Shown here: one piece after another, positions 44,014-52,421 of the stretch
Numbering within the stretch: position 1 is the stretch's first letter
Layout: each line of letters starts with the position of its first letter
NCBI GenBank assembly: GCA_963977105.1
Contig: CAXBNI010000004.1
Location: forward strand, 62,001 to 126,000
Length of the DNA stretch: 64,000 nucleotides
Source of the DNA: UBA2705 sp963977105
GTDB taxonomy: Bacteria; Pseudomonadota; Alphaproteobacteria; Micavibrionales; Micavibrionaceae
Reading direction: 5' to 3'
The notes under the pieces: generated by a model
What the model saw: only the letters and a program-made list of their open reading frames with translations
Database searches by the model: none
What the model was told of the DNA's origin: nothing
Program-made: the position numbers and the translations under genes

Positions 44014-46630
44014 TTTGGCGACGGACACCTACGATGCGTTCAAAATGTTCCATGACGTGCTTGAGAATAGGGCCAACTTGGTCAACCTGAATAACAATCA
44101 GGCCACCCGGCTGCACAACTGAAAAAGCGTGATCAATAGCCTTATACGAACAATCAATAATGTTTATGTTGTTTTTGTCAAAACCGTTCTCGATCGCCCC
44201 GGCGCAAACAATACGCGACGTTTCCCCCGTTTCGCGCTGGCGTGGGTCGGCATCAGCGATAATTAAACGGTCATAAACATCGGCGAGCGCCGAGCCAAAC
44301 AATTTGATATCTTCATCAAGGCGATTGCCTGTGCCGTGCGCAACAACGATTTTCTGACCATTGGTAATATGGGGCAATGTGTTCCCCAAAGCTTTAATGG
44401 CGGCGACATTGTGACCGTAATCTACAATTACTTTAAAAGTAATAAAGTCGATAAGGTTCATGCGGCCTGGGTTTTGAGTGGGGCTGGGATGAAAAGTACT
44501 AATCCCTGTTCGGATCATATCAATAGGAATAGTAAGGCTATGTAGGGCCGCTACGGCCGCAAGAATATTCGCAATGTTGAATGTCGCGACGCCGCCAAGG
44601 GTTATTGGTGCGTCAAGTACAGCGAGAACATGAACGGAAGACAGTGCTGATTGAATAATGACGTTGCCTTCTTTAAAAATCACCGCTGTGCCGCCCGCCG
44701 CGAGATGCTGCTTAACCGTTTTGTTTTCTGGGTTCAGGGAGAAGAATATGATCTGTCCGCCAGCTCTTTCACTCAGGCCCACAACAGTCGGGTCATCAGC
44801 GTTGAGGACCGAAGCGCCGCTGTCGCTTACGACCTCAACCACAGCAGACTTAACAAGAGAAAGCTCTTCGAGGTCTTCCACGCCATCTAAGCCGATATGA
44901 TCCTCATCGACATTGAGCAAAATACCGACAGCGCACTCATCAAAGCCGAGGCCGCGGCGAATGATACCGCCGCGCGCAACTTCTAAGACAGCATGATCCA
45001 CTGTTGGCTCGCGCAGAACTATGCCCGATCCTTCTGGTCCGCTATAATCTCCAGAAACAATTTCAACGCCATTGATTTCAACGCCTGTTGTGCCTGAAAA
45101 TCCGACAACCTTACCGCTGTATTTAAGCGCATGGGCTATCAGCTTTGCGGTGGTGGTTTTTCCGTTAGTGCCAGTTACGGCGATAATCGGTAAATCAAAA
45201 TCGACACCTTGTGGAAATAACATTTCTACAAAGGGTTTGGCGACATTGCGTGGTTTGCCCTCGCTCGGTTCTAGGTGCATTCTAAAACCGGGGGCGGCGT
45301 TGACTTCTACGACGCCCGCGTTGTTTTTATTTAATGGTTTATCAAGGCCCTCAGCGACAATATCAATGCCCATGCAGTCCATACCTATAATACGCGCAAT
45401 ACGTTCACACATTAATACGACATCGGGGTGAACCTCATCAGTTACATCACGCGCAGTGCCGCCCGTGCTGATATTGGCGGTGGATTTAAGATACAGTTTT
45501 TCCGCAGCAGGCAGGACATCGTTTAATGTGTAACCACTAAACGAAAGCAAGCGCTCCACCATGTGGTCAACCGTAATCGCTGTCAGCATTTTTTCATGCC
45601 CAAGGCCTCTACGTGGGTCTTTGTTGGTTTCTTCTATGAGTGTCGCAATAGATGATTTTCCATCGCCGATCACATAGGCAGGTTCACGCAGCGCTGCTGC
45701 GACCAGCTTGCCGTCAATAACTAAGACGCGGAAATCATGCCCACTCAAAGTTTTTTCGACGATAACAGAGCTGTGAATTCTGGTGGCGGAGCTAAAGGCG
45801 ATCTCAAGTTCTTTTTCATTAAGTACGCGGGCGGTGATGCCTCTGCCATGATTGCCAATTTCTGGTTTAACCGCAACAGGATACCCTATATTTTTAGCCG
45901 TTCTTAAAGCGTCTTCAAGAGTCTCGGTGATTGCGCCATCAGGCGTTGGGATACCGGCGCGGCGCAGCATCTCTTTGGTTCTGAATTTTTCATCAGCGAT
46001 TTCGACGGAAAGGGCGGTGGTTCTATCTGTCATTGTTGCCTGAATACGGCGCTGTTTTGACCCGTGCCCGAGCTGAACAAGGCTCACATTGTTGAGCCTG
46101 AGCGTGGGAATGCCCTTTTTCTTGGCTTCTTCGACAATGCTGTTGGTGGAAGGGCCTAGGAAATCATTTTCGCGCAGGACGCGCAGGCGGGCAATAACGG
46201 CATCTATATCAAAGTCACGGTTTTCAGCGACGGCCTCGACCAGAGCAACAGCCTCTTTGCCGGCGAGCAAGCCTGCAGATTCTGCGCGATAACGGTAGAC
46301 AACTTTATAAACTCCATGCGCTGATGTGCCAAAGGTTTTGCCATATCCAACTTCCATTCCTGCAAGGCACTGCATTTCAATCGCAATATGCTCAACAATA
46401 TGCCCCATCCACGTGCCGCGGCGTAAGCGTGTTATAAATCCACCATCGCCACCGATTGAGCAGCCGTGGCTTTGTAGCGTTGGAACGAGTTTAATTAAGC
46501 GGTCTGTGAAACCTTCTATAGTATCGGAGGGGCGTTCTTCAAAATCACCAATATCTAAAAGCATAAAAGCAGCTTGATAGCGACTGTAACGATTAGGCCC
46601 TCTGAGGGCGCGGTGTTCTAGAATCTTCAT
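44009..46630 (-). CDS. cphA: Cyanophycin synthetase
   Basis: From the ATG at 46630 (CAGGAT upstream) it has 873 residues; 9 more would be added from 46657. N-domain ~1-160 (EHRALRGPNRYSRYQAAF, HIVEHIAIEMQ), an ATP-grasp domain ~200-470 (KPEIGNHGRGITARV, EVNAAPGFRMHLEPSEGKPR), then a Mur-ligase-like domain with the P-loop AVTGTNGKTTTAKLIAH (~485) and VDYGHN. CphA elongates multi-L-arginyl-poly-L-aspartate, adding Asp and Arg in turn with ATP. All ATP sites look intact. The last five residues (VRRQT) differ from the tail HFERIVG-TPNIPLPLVD kept in the dead copy at 24118-24385 and abut an IS6 relic, so the C-terminus has probably been remodelled. First gene is iaaA (2-bp gap). Confidence 0.95.
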   Translation of the reverse strand: MKILEHRALRGPNRYSRYQAAFMLLDIGDFEERPSDTIEGFTDRLIKLVPTLQSHGCSIGGDGGFITRLRRGTWMGHIVEHIAIEMQCLAGMEVGYGKTFGTSAHGVYKVVYRYRAESAGLLAGKEAVALVEAVAENRDFDIDAVIARLRVLRENDFLGPSTNSIVEEAKKKGIPTLRLNNVSLVQLGHGSKQRRIQATMTDRTTALSVEIADEKFRTKEMLRRAGIPTPDGAITETLEDALRTAKNIGYPVAVKPEIGNHGRGITARVLNEKELEIAFSSATRIHSSVIVEKTLSGHDFRVLVIDGKLVAAALREPAYVIGDGKSSIATLIEETNKDPRRGLGHEKMLTAITVDHMVERLLSFSGYTLNDVLPAAEKLYLKSTANISTGGTARDVTDEVHPDVVLMCERIARIIGMDCMGIDIVAEGLDKPLNKNNAGVVEVNAAPGFRMHLEPSEGKPRNVAKPFVEMLFPQGVDFDLPIIAVTGTNGKTTTAKLIAHALKYSGKVVGFSGTTGVEINGVEIVSGDYSGPEGSGIVLREPTVDHAVLEVARGGIIRRGLGFDECAVGILLNVDEDHIGLDGVEDLEELSLVKSAVVEVVSDSGASVLNADDPTVVGLSERAGGQIIFFSLNPENKTVKQHLAAGGTAVIFKEGNVIIQSALSSVHVLAVLDAPITLGGVATFNIANILAAVAALHSLTIPIDMIRTGISTFHPSPTQNPGRMNLIDFITFKVIVDYGHNVAAIKALGNTLPHITNGQKIVVAHGTGNRLDEDIKLFGSALADVYDRLIIADADPRQRETGETSRIVCAGAIENGFDKNNINIIDCSYKAIDHAFSVVQPGGLIVIQVDQVGPILKHVMEHFERIVGVRRQT

Positions 46631-46632
46631 TA

Positions 46633-47532
46633 TTATCCTGCATTCTGTCCATGCCAAGCCATGCCGTGGCGCGCACCTCCCGCAAAACTTGTTTGATTAA
46701 TGACTATAATGCCAACATCTACGTCGTGTTCTAGTTGATCTAATGCCCATGCAACGATTTGCTCGGGGCTTCTTCCTGCTTCAAGCTCTGCATAGGCGCG
46801 GTGCGCGAGCATGGATCTGGCAATGTATTCGCCATCACCCGTTGCGGCGATTGCGCCATGTTCCCCTGCGAAAAGCCCGCAGCCTGGTAAAGGGACGTCG
46901 CCGACCCGGCCGCGTAGCATTGCAGTGACGCCGCCAGAGCTAAGTGCAGCGGCAAAGATATGGCCATCCCATGCGACGCTACCCACAGTGTCTGAGCCTA
47001 AGATCTCTCGCAAAGGGGTTTCGTAATTCCATGATTTTTCAAGCGCGGCACGTGACCATTCGCCGACCTGATCGCCAGAGGCTTCTATAACCTTGCGCAG
47101 GCGTTCCTGTGCATTTGCGGTCGTTGGGTCATAGTCTTCAAAGCCATGCGCACGGGCAAAAGCCGTTGCGCCGTCTGCGACAAGTAAGATATGAGGTGTA
47201 TCAAGGACATGACGCGCCACTGCGATGGGGTTTTTTACCTTTTCAATCGCGGCGATCGCGGCAAAATCACCATTGCTTGTCATGCATGAGGCGTCCATCT
47301 GGATACTGCCATCAAGGCGCAAGTTAGAGCCGGTTCCAGCATTAAAACGTTCGTCATTTTCTAAAACCTGCGTTGCGGCAATCACCGCGTCAAGTGCGTT
47401 ATTATTTTCCGCAATAGCATCAAGGCCAGCAAGGCAGGCATGCTTTGTGGCGCTTGAATGTGCAGGGTCAGAGGACGAGCCTGCATGGCAAACGAGAATA
47501 GGTTTGTGGCGTGAGCGAATATCTATTGGCAT
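46633..47532 (-). CDS. iaaA: Isoaspartyl peptidase / L-asparaginase (Ntn hydrolase)
   Basis: The protein has 299 residues, in one piece. Family motifs: LDAVIAATQVLENDERFNAG near residue 48-66, GSIQMDASCMT (~75-85) and the autocleavage site GSDTVGSVAWDG with the nucleophile Thr182; VGDVPLPGCGLFAGEHGAIA and ATGDGEYIARSMLA follow. The enzyme self-cleaves into alpha and beta chains and hydrolyses beta-aspartyl dipeptides. In cyanophycin users it splits the beta-Asp-Arg dipeptide released by CphB. It lies 2 bp upstream of cphA on the same strand, and the cyanophycinase gene is divergent 101 bp away, so the three genes form a complete make-and-break module. Confidence 0.94.
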   Translation of the reverse strand: MPIDIRSRHKPILVCHAGSSSDPAHSSATKHACLAGLDAIAENNNALDAVIAATQVLENDERFNAGTGSNLRLDGSIQMDASCMTSNGDFAAIAAIEKVKNPIAVARHVLDTPHILLVADGATAFARAHGFEDYDPTTANAQERLRKVIEASGDQVGEWSRAALEKSWNYETPLREILGSDTVGSVAWDGHIFAAALSSGGVTAMLRGRVGDVPLPGCGLFAGEHGAIAATGDGEYIARSMLAHRAYAELEAGRSPEQIVAWALDQLEHDVDVGIIVINQTSFAGGARHGMAWHGQNAG

Positions 47533-47633
47533 GGTATTGAATGTACTCTAGTATAAACAGATAGTACAGCGCTAGATCCACAATAAACAGCAAGGCCCGA
47601 AACCAGAATGAACAACAACTGGAGTATTACTGC

Positions 47634-48479
47634 ATGTCTCGATTTTTAATCCCAATAGGGGGTAACGAAGAAAAATCGCTACACTCGGAAATTTTTCAGG
47701 AAATGGTTGAATTGGCGGGCGGCGCACAAGCGCGGATTGTTGTTGTTCCCACAGCAAGCGAAAACCCAGATGAACGCGCTCATGATTACGAAAAACTCTT
47801 CGCAGCGTTTAACCCTAAATCAATTCATGTTGTCCATATTGGTGAGCGCCCTGATGCAGGGTCAGCCAAGCTTGCCAAAATTATTGATGAAGCGACGCTT
47901 TTTATGTTTGGCGGCGGTGATCAACTTCGTCTTTCTTCTTTAATTGGCGGCACGCCGCTACATGAGGCTTTGTTAAGCCGTTACCGTTCTGGTCAATGCG
48001 TTATTGCTGGGACGTCCGCGGGCGCTGCCGTTATTCCTGAAATCATGATATTCCAGAACAATAAGTTCCGTAGTTTCCGAAAGGGCGGCACAGAAATGAC
48101 CAAAGGGTTGGGCCTTATACAGGATATGATCTTTGATACACATTTCGCGCAGCGCTCACGGATATCTCGCCTTGTGAACGCCGTATCAACCAACCCAGCA
48201 ATATTGGGGCTTGGTATTGGGGAAAACACCGGGTTGTTGATTACAGACGAAACCACTGCAAAAGTCATTGGTACAGGCACTGTGATTGTCGCGGATGGCA
48301 GCACGATTGAGATTAACCACATTGGTTATGCCGAAAACGGGCAGCCGTTCGGCCTTACCAATATGACCTATTCAGTCCTGACACCAGGGATGGTATATGA
48401 CCTGAAACGCCGCACCGTTATTGACCCAGGGCCGACAGCTCCACCGAAAACGATTGTTAAGAAAAAGAAAGAAAGGTAG
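47634..48479 (+). CDS. cphB: Cyanophycinase
   Basis: The protein has 281 residues. It is a serine exopeptidase of the S51-like class with GTSAGAAV and the nucleophile Ser128; the glycine-rich GGGDQLRLSSLIGGTPL (~93-109), and FDTHFAQRSRISRLVNAVS later. It releases beta-Asp-Arg dipeptide from cyanophycin, which IaaA then cleaves, so the operon can store and mobilise nitrogen and carbon. The C-terminus ends in KKKKER, unusually basic. It is divergent from iaaA with 101 bp between. An IS6-type relic begins 8 bp after its stop. Confidence 0.94.
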   Translation: MSRFLIPIGGNEEKSLHSEIFQEMVELAGGAQARIVVVPTASENPDERAHDYEKLFAAFNPKSIHVVHIGERPDAGSAKLAKIIDEATLFMFGGGDQLRLSSLIGGTPLHEALLSRYRSGQCVIAGTSAGAAVIPEIMIFQNNKFRSFRKGGTEMTKGLGLIQDMIFDTHFAQRSRISRLVNAVSTNPAILGLGIGENTGLLITDETTAKVIGTGTVIVADGSTIEINHIGYAENGQPFGLTNMTYSVLTPGMVYDLKRRTVIDPGPTAPPKTIVKKKKER

Positions 48480-48486
48480 TGTTCAC

Positions 48487-48769
48487 TGTAACAACTTCCC
48501 TTGGACGACCATATTTCTTCATCAGTCTCTTTAAGGCTTTGCGCCCGTTTTCTTGCATCGCCTCTTTGAAACATAGGAATCCAAAACCGTTCCTTCGTGG
48601 CAATCGCACGCCATAAATAATGCGTTTCCCCGTTGATCTTCACAAAAACCTCATCAATGTGCCAACGCCAATTTGAATGTGCATGGAGCGCTTTCTTTTT
48701 TACTTCCTTAACAAACAAAGTTCCAAACGCATTCCACCAATAGAGGGTTGTTTCATGACAAATATCAGA
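48487..48769 (-). pseudogene. IS6-type transposase fragment with two frameshifts
   Basis: Minus-strand reading: SDICHETTLYWWNAFGTLF, KEVKKK, WRWHIDEVFVKINGETHYLW (with the first Asp of the DDE triad), then CHEGTVLDSYVSKRRCKKTG in a second frame, then AKALKRLMKKYGRPREVVT in a third. It stops matching after VVT, before the second and third catalytic positions. This is the central part of an IS6-family enzyme and is inactive. It lies immediately after cphB. Confidence 0.8.
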
Positions 48770-48798
48770 TTAAACTCTATATTTCGATTTTAATCTGA
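48765..48798. repeat. Perfect 10-bp inverted repeat at the edge of the IS6 relic
   Basis: TCAGATTAAA and TTTAATCTGA are separated by 14 nt. A second hairpin, TTCACGG / CCGTGAA, follows at 48807-48829. Neither can be assigned to a known element end; they may be terminators or a decayed IS end. The rest of 48830-48991 holds no gene that I can see. Confidence 0.5.
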
Positions 48799-48991
48799 CA
48801 AGACCGTTCACGGATAGTGACACCGTGAAGAAATCTCTTCTCACTATGATTTGTACAAGAGTTCGAAAACGTACAAAAAGAGACTGCTGTTAAAAACACT
48901 GTTTGCGAACTGTTATTTAGAGGGTGAAAATCTAGTAACCACGTGGGTTGACGCTGTGTCTGAGATGAGAAATATACGATCTTGTTGTAAA

Positions 48992-49067
48992 TGGCAGGGG
49001 CATAGAGACTCGAACTCTAGACCTACGGTTTTGGAGACCGTCGCTCTACCAACTGAGCTATACCCCT
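48992..49067 (-). tRNA. trnW: tRNA-Trp (anticodon CCA)
   Basis: The 76-nt minus-strand sequence folds as a full cloverleaf: acceptor AGGGGTA / TGCCCCT, D arm GCTCAGTTGGTAGAGC, anticodon arm ACGGT-CTCCAAA-ACCGT with CCA, T arm with TTCGAGT, and an encoded CCA end. It lies 160 bp after tuf, the usual alphaproteobacterial order tuf, tRNA-Trp, secE, nusG; but secE and nusG do not follow here. Confidence 0.97.
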
Positions 49068-49168
49068 TTAGGCCTTCTATATTCGCGCGATGCGCGTAAT
49101 CAAAATGTTTATAGCTAAGTTTTTTTATCTTGTAAACAAAATTACGGCTTAATCGCGCCTAAACATAA

Positions 49169-49197
49169 AAAAGAGCCCCTGTTATAGGGGCTCTTTT
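49169..49197 (-). terminator. Rho-independent terminator of tuf
   Basis: On the minus strand AAAAGAGCCCCT pairs with AGGGGCTCTTTT across a 5-nt loop, with T-rich flank. It lies 31 bp after the tuf stop, before tRNA-Trp. Confidence 0.9.
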
Positions 49198-49227
49198 CAT
49201 AAAATTTCATGATAATCTTATGTTAGA

Positions 49228-50403
49228 TTATTCAACAATCTTCGCAACAACACCCGCGCCAACTGTACGGCCACCTTCGCGGATCGCGAAACGTAGGCCT
49301 TCATCCATTGCGATTGGTGCAATAAGCTGAACAATCATCTTGGCATTATCACCAGGCATAATCATTTCAACGCCTTCAGGAAGGATGATTTCGCCAGTTA
49401 CGTCCGTTGTACGGAAGTAGAATTGTGGGCGGTAATTCGCGAAGAATGGTGTGTGACGACCACCTTCATCTTTTGACAAGATATAAGCTTCTGCTTCAAA
49501 TTTAGCGTGTGGCTTAATTGAACCAGGCTTACAAAGAACCTGACCACGTTCAACTTCTTCACGTTTCGTACCACGAAGAAGAACACCAACGTTATCACCA
49601 GCTTGACCTGAATCAAGAAGCTTACGGAACATTTCAACGCCAGTACAGATTGTTTTTTGTGTATCTTTGATACCAACAATTTCAATCTCGTCGCCAACGT
49701 TAACAACGCCTTGTTCAATACGACCAGTAACAACTGTACCACGGCCAGAAATTGAGAACACGTCTTCGATAGGCATCAAGAAAGGCTTGTCGACAGGACG
49801 ATCTGGTGTTGGGATATATTCGTCAACAGCAGCCATTAATTCGCGAATTTTGTTTTCGCCAATCTCTGGGTCGCGACCTTCCATTGCAGCCAAAGCTGAA
49901 CCTGAAATGATCGGCATATCGTCGCCAGGGAAATCGTAAGAAGAAAGAAGTTCACGAATTTCCATTTCAACAAGCTCAAGAAGCTCTTCGTCATCAACTT
50001 GGTCAACTTTGTTCATGAAAACAACCAAAGCAGGAACACCAACTTGGCGTGCAAGAAGGATGTGTTCACGTGTTTGTGGCATTGGGCCATCAGCTGCGTT
50101 AACAACCAAGATACCGCCATCCATTTGCGCCGCGCCGGTGATCATATTTTTCACATAATCAGCGTGCCCTGGGCAATCAACGTGAGCATAGTGACGTGCT
50201 TCTGTTTCATATTCAACGTGCGCTGTTGAAATTGTGATACCGCGTTCACGCTCTTCAGGAGCACCATCAATATCAGCGTAAGCTTTGAAATCACCAAAAT
50301 ATTTTGTGATCGCTGCTGTTAGTGTTGTTTTACCGTGGTCAACGTGACCGATTGTGCCGATGTTTACATGCGGCTTATTTCTTTCGAACTTTTCCTTAGA
50401 CAT
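49228..50403 (-). CDS. tuf: Elongation factor Tu
   Basis: The protein has 391 residues, close to the usual ~396. G-domain motifs: GTIGHVDHGKTTL (P-loop, ~17-29), RGITIST (switch I), DCPGHADYVKNMITGAAQMD (switch II) and NKVDQVDD, with SGSAL for G5. Domain 2 begins around VDKPFLMPIEDVFSISGRGT and domain 3 carries KTICTGVEMFRKLLD and GGRHTPFFANYRPQFYFRTT. EF-Tu delivers aminoacyl-tRNA to the ribosome as a GTPase. All key residues are present. A terminator follows 31 bp downstream, and tRNA-Trp is next. The upstream intergenic region (50404-50595) should hold the tuf promoter, but I cannot place it precisely. Confidence 0.98.
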   Translation of the reverse strand: MSKEKFERNKPHVNIGTIGHVDHGKTTLTAAITKYFGDFKAYADIDGAPEERERGITISTAHVEYETEARHYAHVDCPGHADYVKNMITGAAQMDGGILVVNAADGPMPQTREHILLARQVGVPALVVFMNKVDQVDDEELLELVEMEIRELLSSYDFPGDDMPIISGSALAAMEGRDPEIGENKIRELMAAVDEYIPTPDRPVDKPFLMPIEDVFSISGRGTVVTGRIEQGVVNVGDEIEIVGIKDTQKTICTGVEMFRKLLDSGQAGDNVGVLLRGTKREEVERGQVLCKPGSIKPHAKFEAEAYILSKDEGGRHTPFFANYRPQFYFRTTDVTGEIILPEGVEMIMPGDNAKMIVQLIAPIAMDEGLRFAIREGGRTVGAGVVAKIVE

Positions 50404-50595
50404 GTCGCTACTTACCTATCTTCATCATTATAAACAAGTTGAAAAAGAATCACGGGCGAGCATGTGCGCGCCTGCAAACCAGTTATCTGAAATAAGCGAG
50501 CCAGGGGCAAAAGTCAATCAATTTTCGCGTAATTTCAAATCAAAACAACAAGATTTCACCGAAAAGGCTACATTACGCTTTTCTAAATAAAAGAC

Positions 50596-50624
50596 TTGAC
50601 CTTATGTTAACTCCCCTGTATGGT
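50596..50624 (+). promoter_or_regulatory. Sigma70-type promoter of the 73-residue gene
   Basis: TTGACC (50596-50601), 17-bp spacer, TATGGT (50619-50624). The gene's ribosome site AAGGAGAAAAGGC lies just before the ATG at 50674. Confidence 0.65.
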
Positions 50625-50673
50625 GCCCCCAACGTTACTAACCGACCGCCAACACCATATAAGGAGAAAAGGC

Positions 50674-50895
50674 ATGACAACTAACGTTCACAAAAGCTTT
50701 GAAGGCCCATCAGATTTTGAAGGCATGTTCACAGGCGCAGCACAAAAAACTTCCGATACATTTGCAGGACAACAAAAGACTGAAAACGGTGGCAGATGGT
50801 CAGCCGTTCGCAATCATTGTATTGACCAAGCGAATGAAAAAGCAAATAAACCAGCACCAGCACCAGTTTACAGAGGCGGCATTCGCTTACACTAA
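50674..50895 (+). CDS. Small unknown protein, 73 residues
   Basis: The start ATG at 50674 is chosen over one 54 bp upstream because of the strong AAGGAG ribosome site and a promoter 50 bp upstream. The protein has polar, disordered-looking sequence: SFEGPSDFEGMFTGAAQKTS, GRWSAVRNHCIDQANEKANK and a basic tail PVYRGGIRLH. No domain is recognised. It is transcribed convergently with the PycTM-like gene (40 bp between stops). A conserved small regulator or stress protein is possible but not shown. Confidence 0.65.
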   Translation: MTTNVHKSFEGPSDFEGMFTGAAQKTSDTFAGQQKTENGGRWSAVRNHCIDQANEKANKPAPAPVYRGGIRLH

Positions 50896-50934
50896 ACGTC
50901 TGGCTAAATATAGATTTTATATTAACGGCGCATC

Positions 50935-51501
50935 TTAAACGTGATGGGCCGTTAATATTTTGTAGGCCGCCGTTGCTATGGCGAGCACATTGCCAAAGAA
51001 AAAACACCCATAGCTGATTTTCAACCAAAAGAATTTTGGAATGATAATGCGGCGCGAAACATCGTGAATGTCTTTTATCGCTTCCTCCGCAAGGCTATTT
51101 ATATCGTTATAAACGGGGTTAAAACGTGAAAGATATTCCACTTCTTTCATCCGTCCAATATCAGCAAAATGCAGTAAGTTATACGAGCCATCTGGTTTCT
51201 TGCCACTGCGGCGCCGTGGGTAAATACACAAAATTGCACAGAGAATACCGAGCACGGATGTAACAATGGCAATCGCCGCTGGCCAAACATATAAAGGCTT
51301 AGACATCCAAGGTAATATTACGGGAATAAGGATGGAGTTGATAATAATCATCGCCTGCGCTTTTTGATCCGCTAGGTTCACGTAATTGACAAGCTTATTG
51401 GTAGTTGCTGTCAAAATTTGCCCGCGCATCAACGCTTCCCAATAAGGTTTATCGAGGGGCTCTGTGGCTTCTTGTGTATCGGTATTTTTAAAAAACAACA
51501 T
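50935..51501 (-). CDS. Pycsar-type membrane effector-like protein (PycTM/DUF5706)
   Basis: From the ATG at 51501 it has 188 residues. A soluble N-terminal helix runs ALMRGQILTATTNKLVNYVN; LADQKAQAMIIINSILIPVI leads into the first membrane helix, with a second at WPAAIAIVTSVLGILCAILC, then RMKEVEYLSRFNPVYNDINS and a third at ISYGCFFFGNVLAIATAAYK. This order, with the A-D-x-K-A-x-x-x-x-x-I-N core, matches transmembrane effectors of the Pycsar cyclic-nucleotide defence system, which respond to cCMP or cUMP and depolarise the membrane. No uridylate/cytidylate cyclase gene is adjacent. In-frame codons at 51540 (TTG) and 51516 are less likely since they overlap promoter-like boxes. It is downstream of ksgA on the same strand. 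Confidence 0.7.
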   Translation of the reverse strand: MLFFKNTDTQEATEPLDKPYWEALMRGQILTATTNKLVNYVNLADQKAQAMIIINSILIPVILPWMSKPLYVWPAAIAIVTSVLGILCAILCIYPRRRSGKKPDGSYNLLHFADIGRMKEVEYLSRFNPVYNDINSLAEEAIKDIHDVSRRIIIPKFFWLKISYGCFFFGNVLAIATAAYKILTAHHV

Positions 51502-51511
51502 AATGCGTCGC

Positions 51512-51540
51512 AGCATAGGGCTGGCTGCCAAAAAAGTCAA
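51512..51540 (-). promoter_or_regulatory. Promoter-like boxes in front of the PycTM-like gene
   Basis: On the minus strand TTGACT (51540-51535), 17-bp spacer, TATGCT (51517-51512). If real, it starts transcription near the ATG at 51501 and makes the gene independent of ksgA; the leader would be very short or absent. Confidence 0.5.
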
Positions 51541-51557
51541 TATATTTGGGCGAGGGG

Positions 51558-52421
51558 TTAAGCGCTAAGCGCCGCCAACCTCACAAAATCTTCAATTTGA
51601 AGATTCTCCGCTCGGAGCGTTGGGTCTAAACCTAGTTCTTCAATTTTTCCGAGGTGGTTTTTTAGACTTTGGCGGATCATTTTGCGCCGCTTACCAAAGG
51701 CTTCTGCGGTCAAATTTTCGATTGTTTTAAACGCGACTTTTTCAAAATCCCGCGGGCGAAAACGCACAATGGCGGATTTCACTTTAGGCGGCGGCGTGAA
51801 AGCCTGCGGCGGCAGATCAAAAATAATTTTACAGCGCATCAACCACTGCGAGACAATCGCAAGGCGGCCATAATGCCCATCGCCGCATTTTGCGCAAATA
51901 CGCTGCGCAACTTCCTTTTGAAACATCAGCAGCATTTCATCATATGCACCGCTATCATAGACATCATGCAACCACGATATTAACAGTGGGGTCGCAACGT
52001 TATAAGGTAAGTTTGCGATGATTTTACATGGTAAATTGTTAGGATTAAGCGCTTTAAGGTCGGTCTTTGTCGCGTCACCATGGATGATTTCAAGACGGTC
52101 GCCGACAGCGTTTTGTAAAGGCTGCAGAGCCTCAACCGCACGGGCATCAAATTCAATCGCAATAAGCTTTATCGGGTTAGCTCTCAATATACTGCGCGTC
52201 AAGCCGCCAGGGCCGGGGCCAATCTCGATAACCAAATGCCCTGAAAGATCGCCGGTTGGTTTTCCATTTATATCATGGGCGTGACGGACAATTTTATCGG
52301 TGATATTTTTATCAAGCAGGAAGTTCTGCCCCAAGGCTTTACTTGCATTCAGCTCAGAACTTTGAATAACTTCACGCAAAGGCGGCTGAAGGTCAACAAT
52401 CGCGGCAAGGTCATCTATCAT
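51558..52421 (-). CDS. ksgA: 16S rRNA dimethyladenosine transferase (KsgA/RsmA)
   Basis: The protein has 287 residues, full length. Motifs: SKALGQNFLLDKNITDKIV near the start, LVIEIGPGPGGLTRSIL (SAM motif I), LIAIEFDARAVEAL, HGDATKTDL, and the catalytic IANLPYNVATPLLISW. It dimethylates two adenosines in the helix-45 loop of 16S rRNA, aiding 30S maturation. Its ATG overlaps the surA stop by 4 bp, so they are translationally coupled. The usual pdxA gene between surA and ksgA in many relatives is missing here. It is followed by the PycTM-like gene. Confidence 0.97.
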   Translation of the reverse strand: MIDDLAAIVDLQPPLREVIQSSELNASKALGQNFLLDKNITDKIVRHAHDINGKPTGDLSGHLVIEIGPGPGGLTRSILRANPIKLIAIEFDARAVEALQPLQNAVGDRLEIIHGDATKTDLKALNPNNLPCKIIANLPYNVATPLLISWLHDVYDSGAYDEMLLMFQKEVAQRICAKCGDGHYGRLAIVSQWLMRCKIIFDLPPQAFTPPPKVKSAIVRFRPRDFEKVAFKTIENLTAEAFGKRRKMIRQSLKNHLGKIEELGLDPTLRAENLQIEDFVRLAALSA

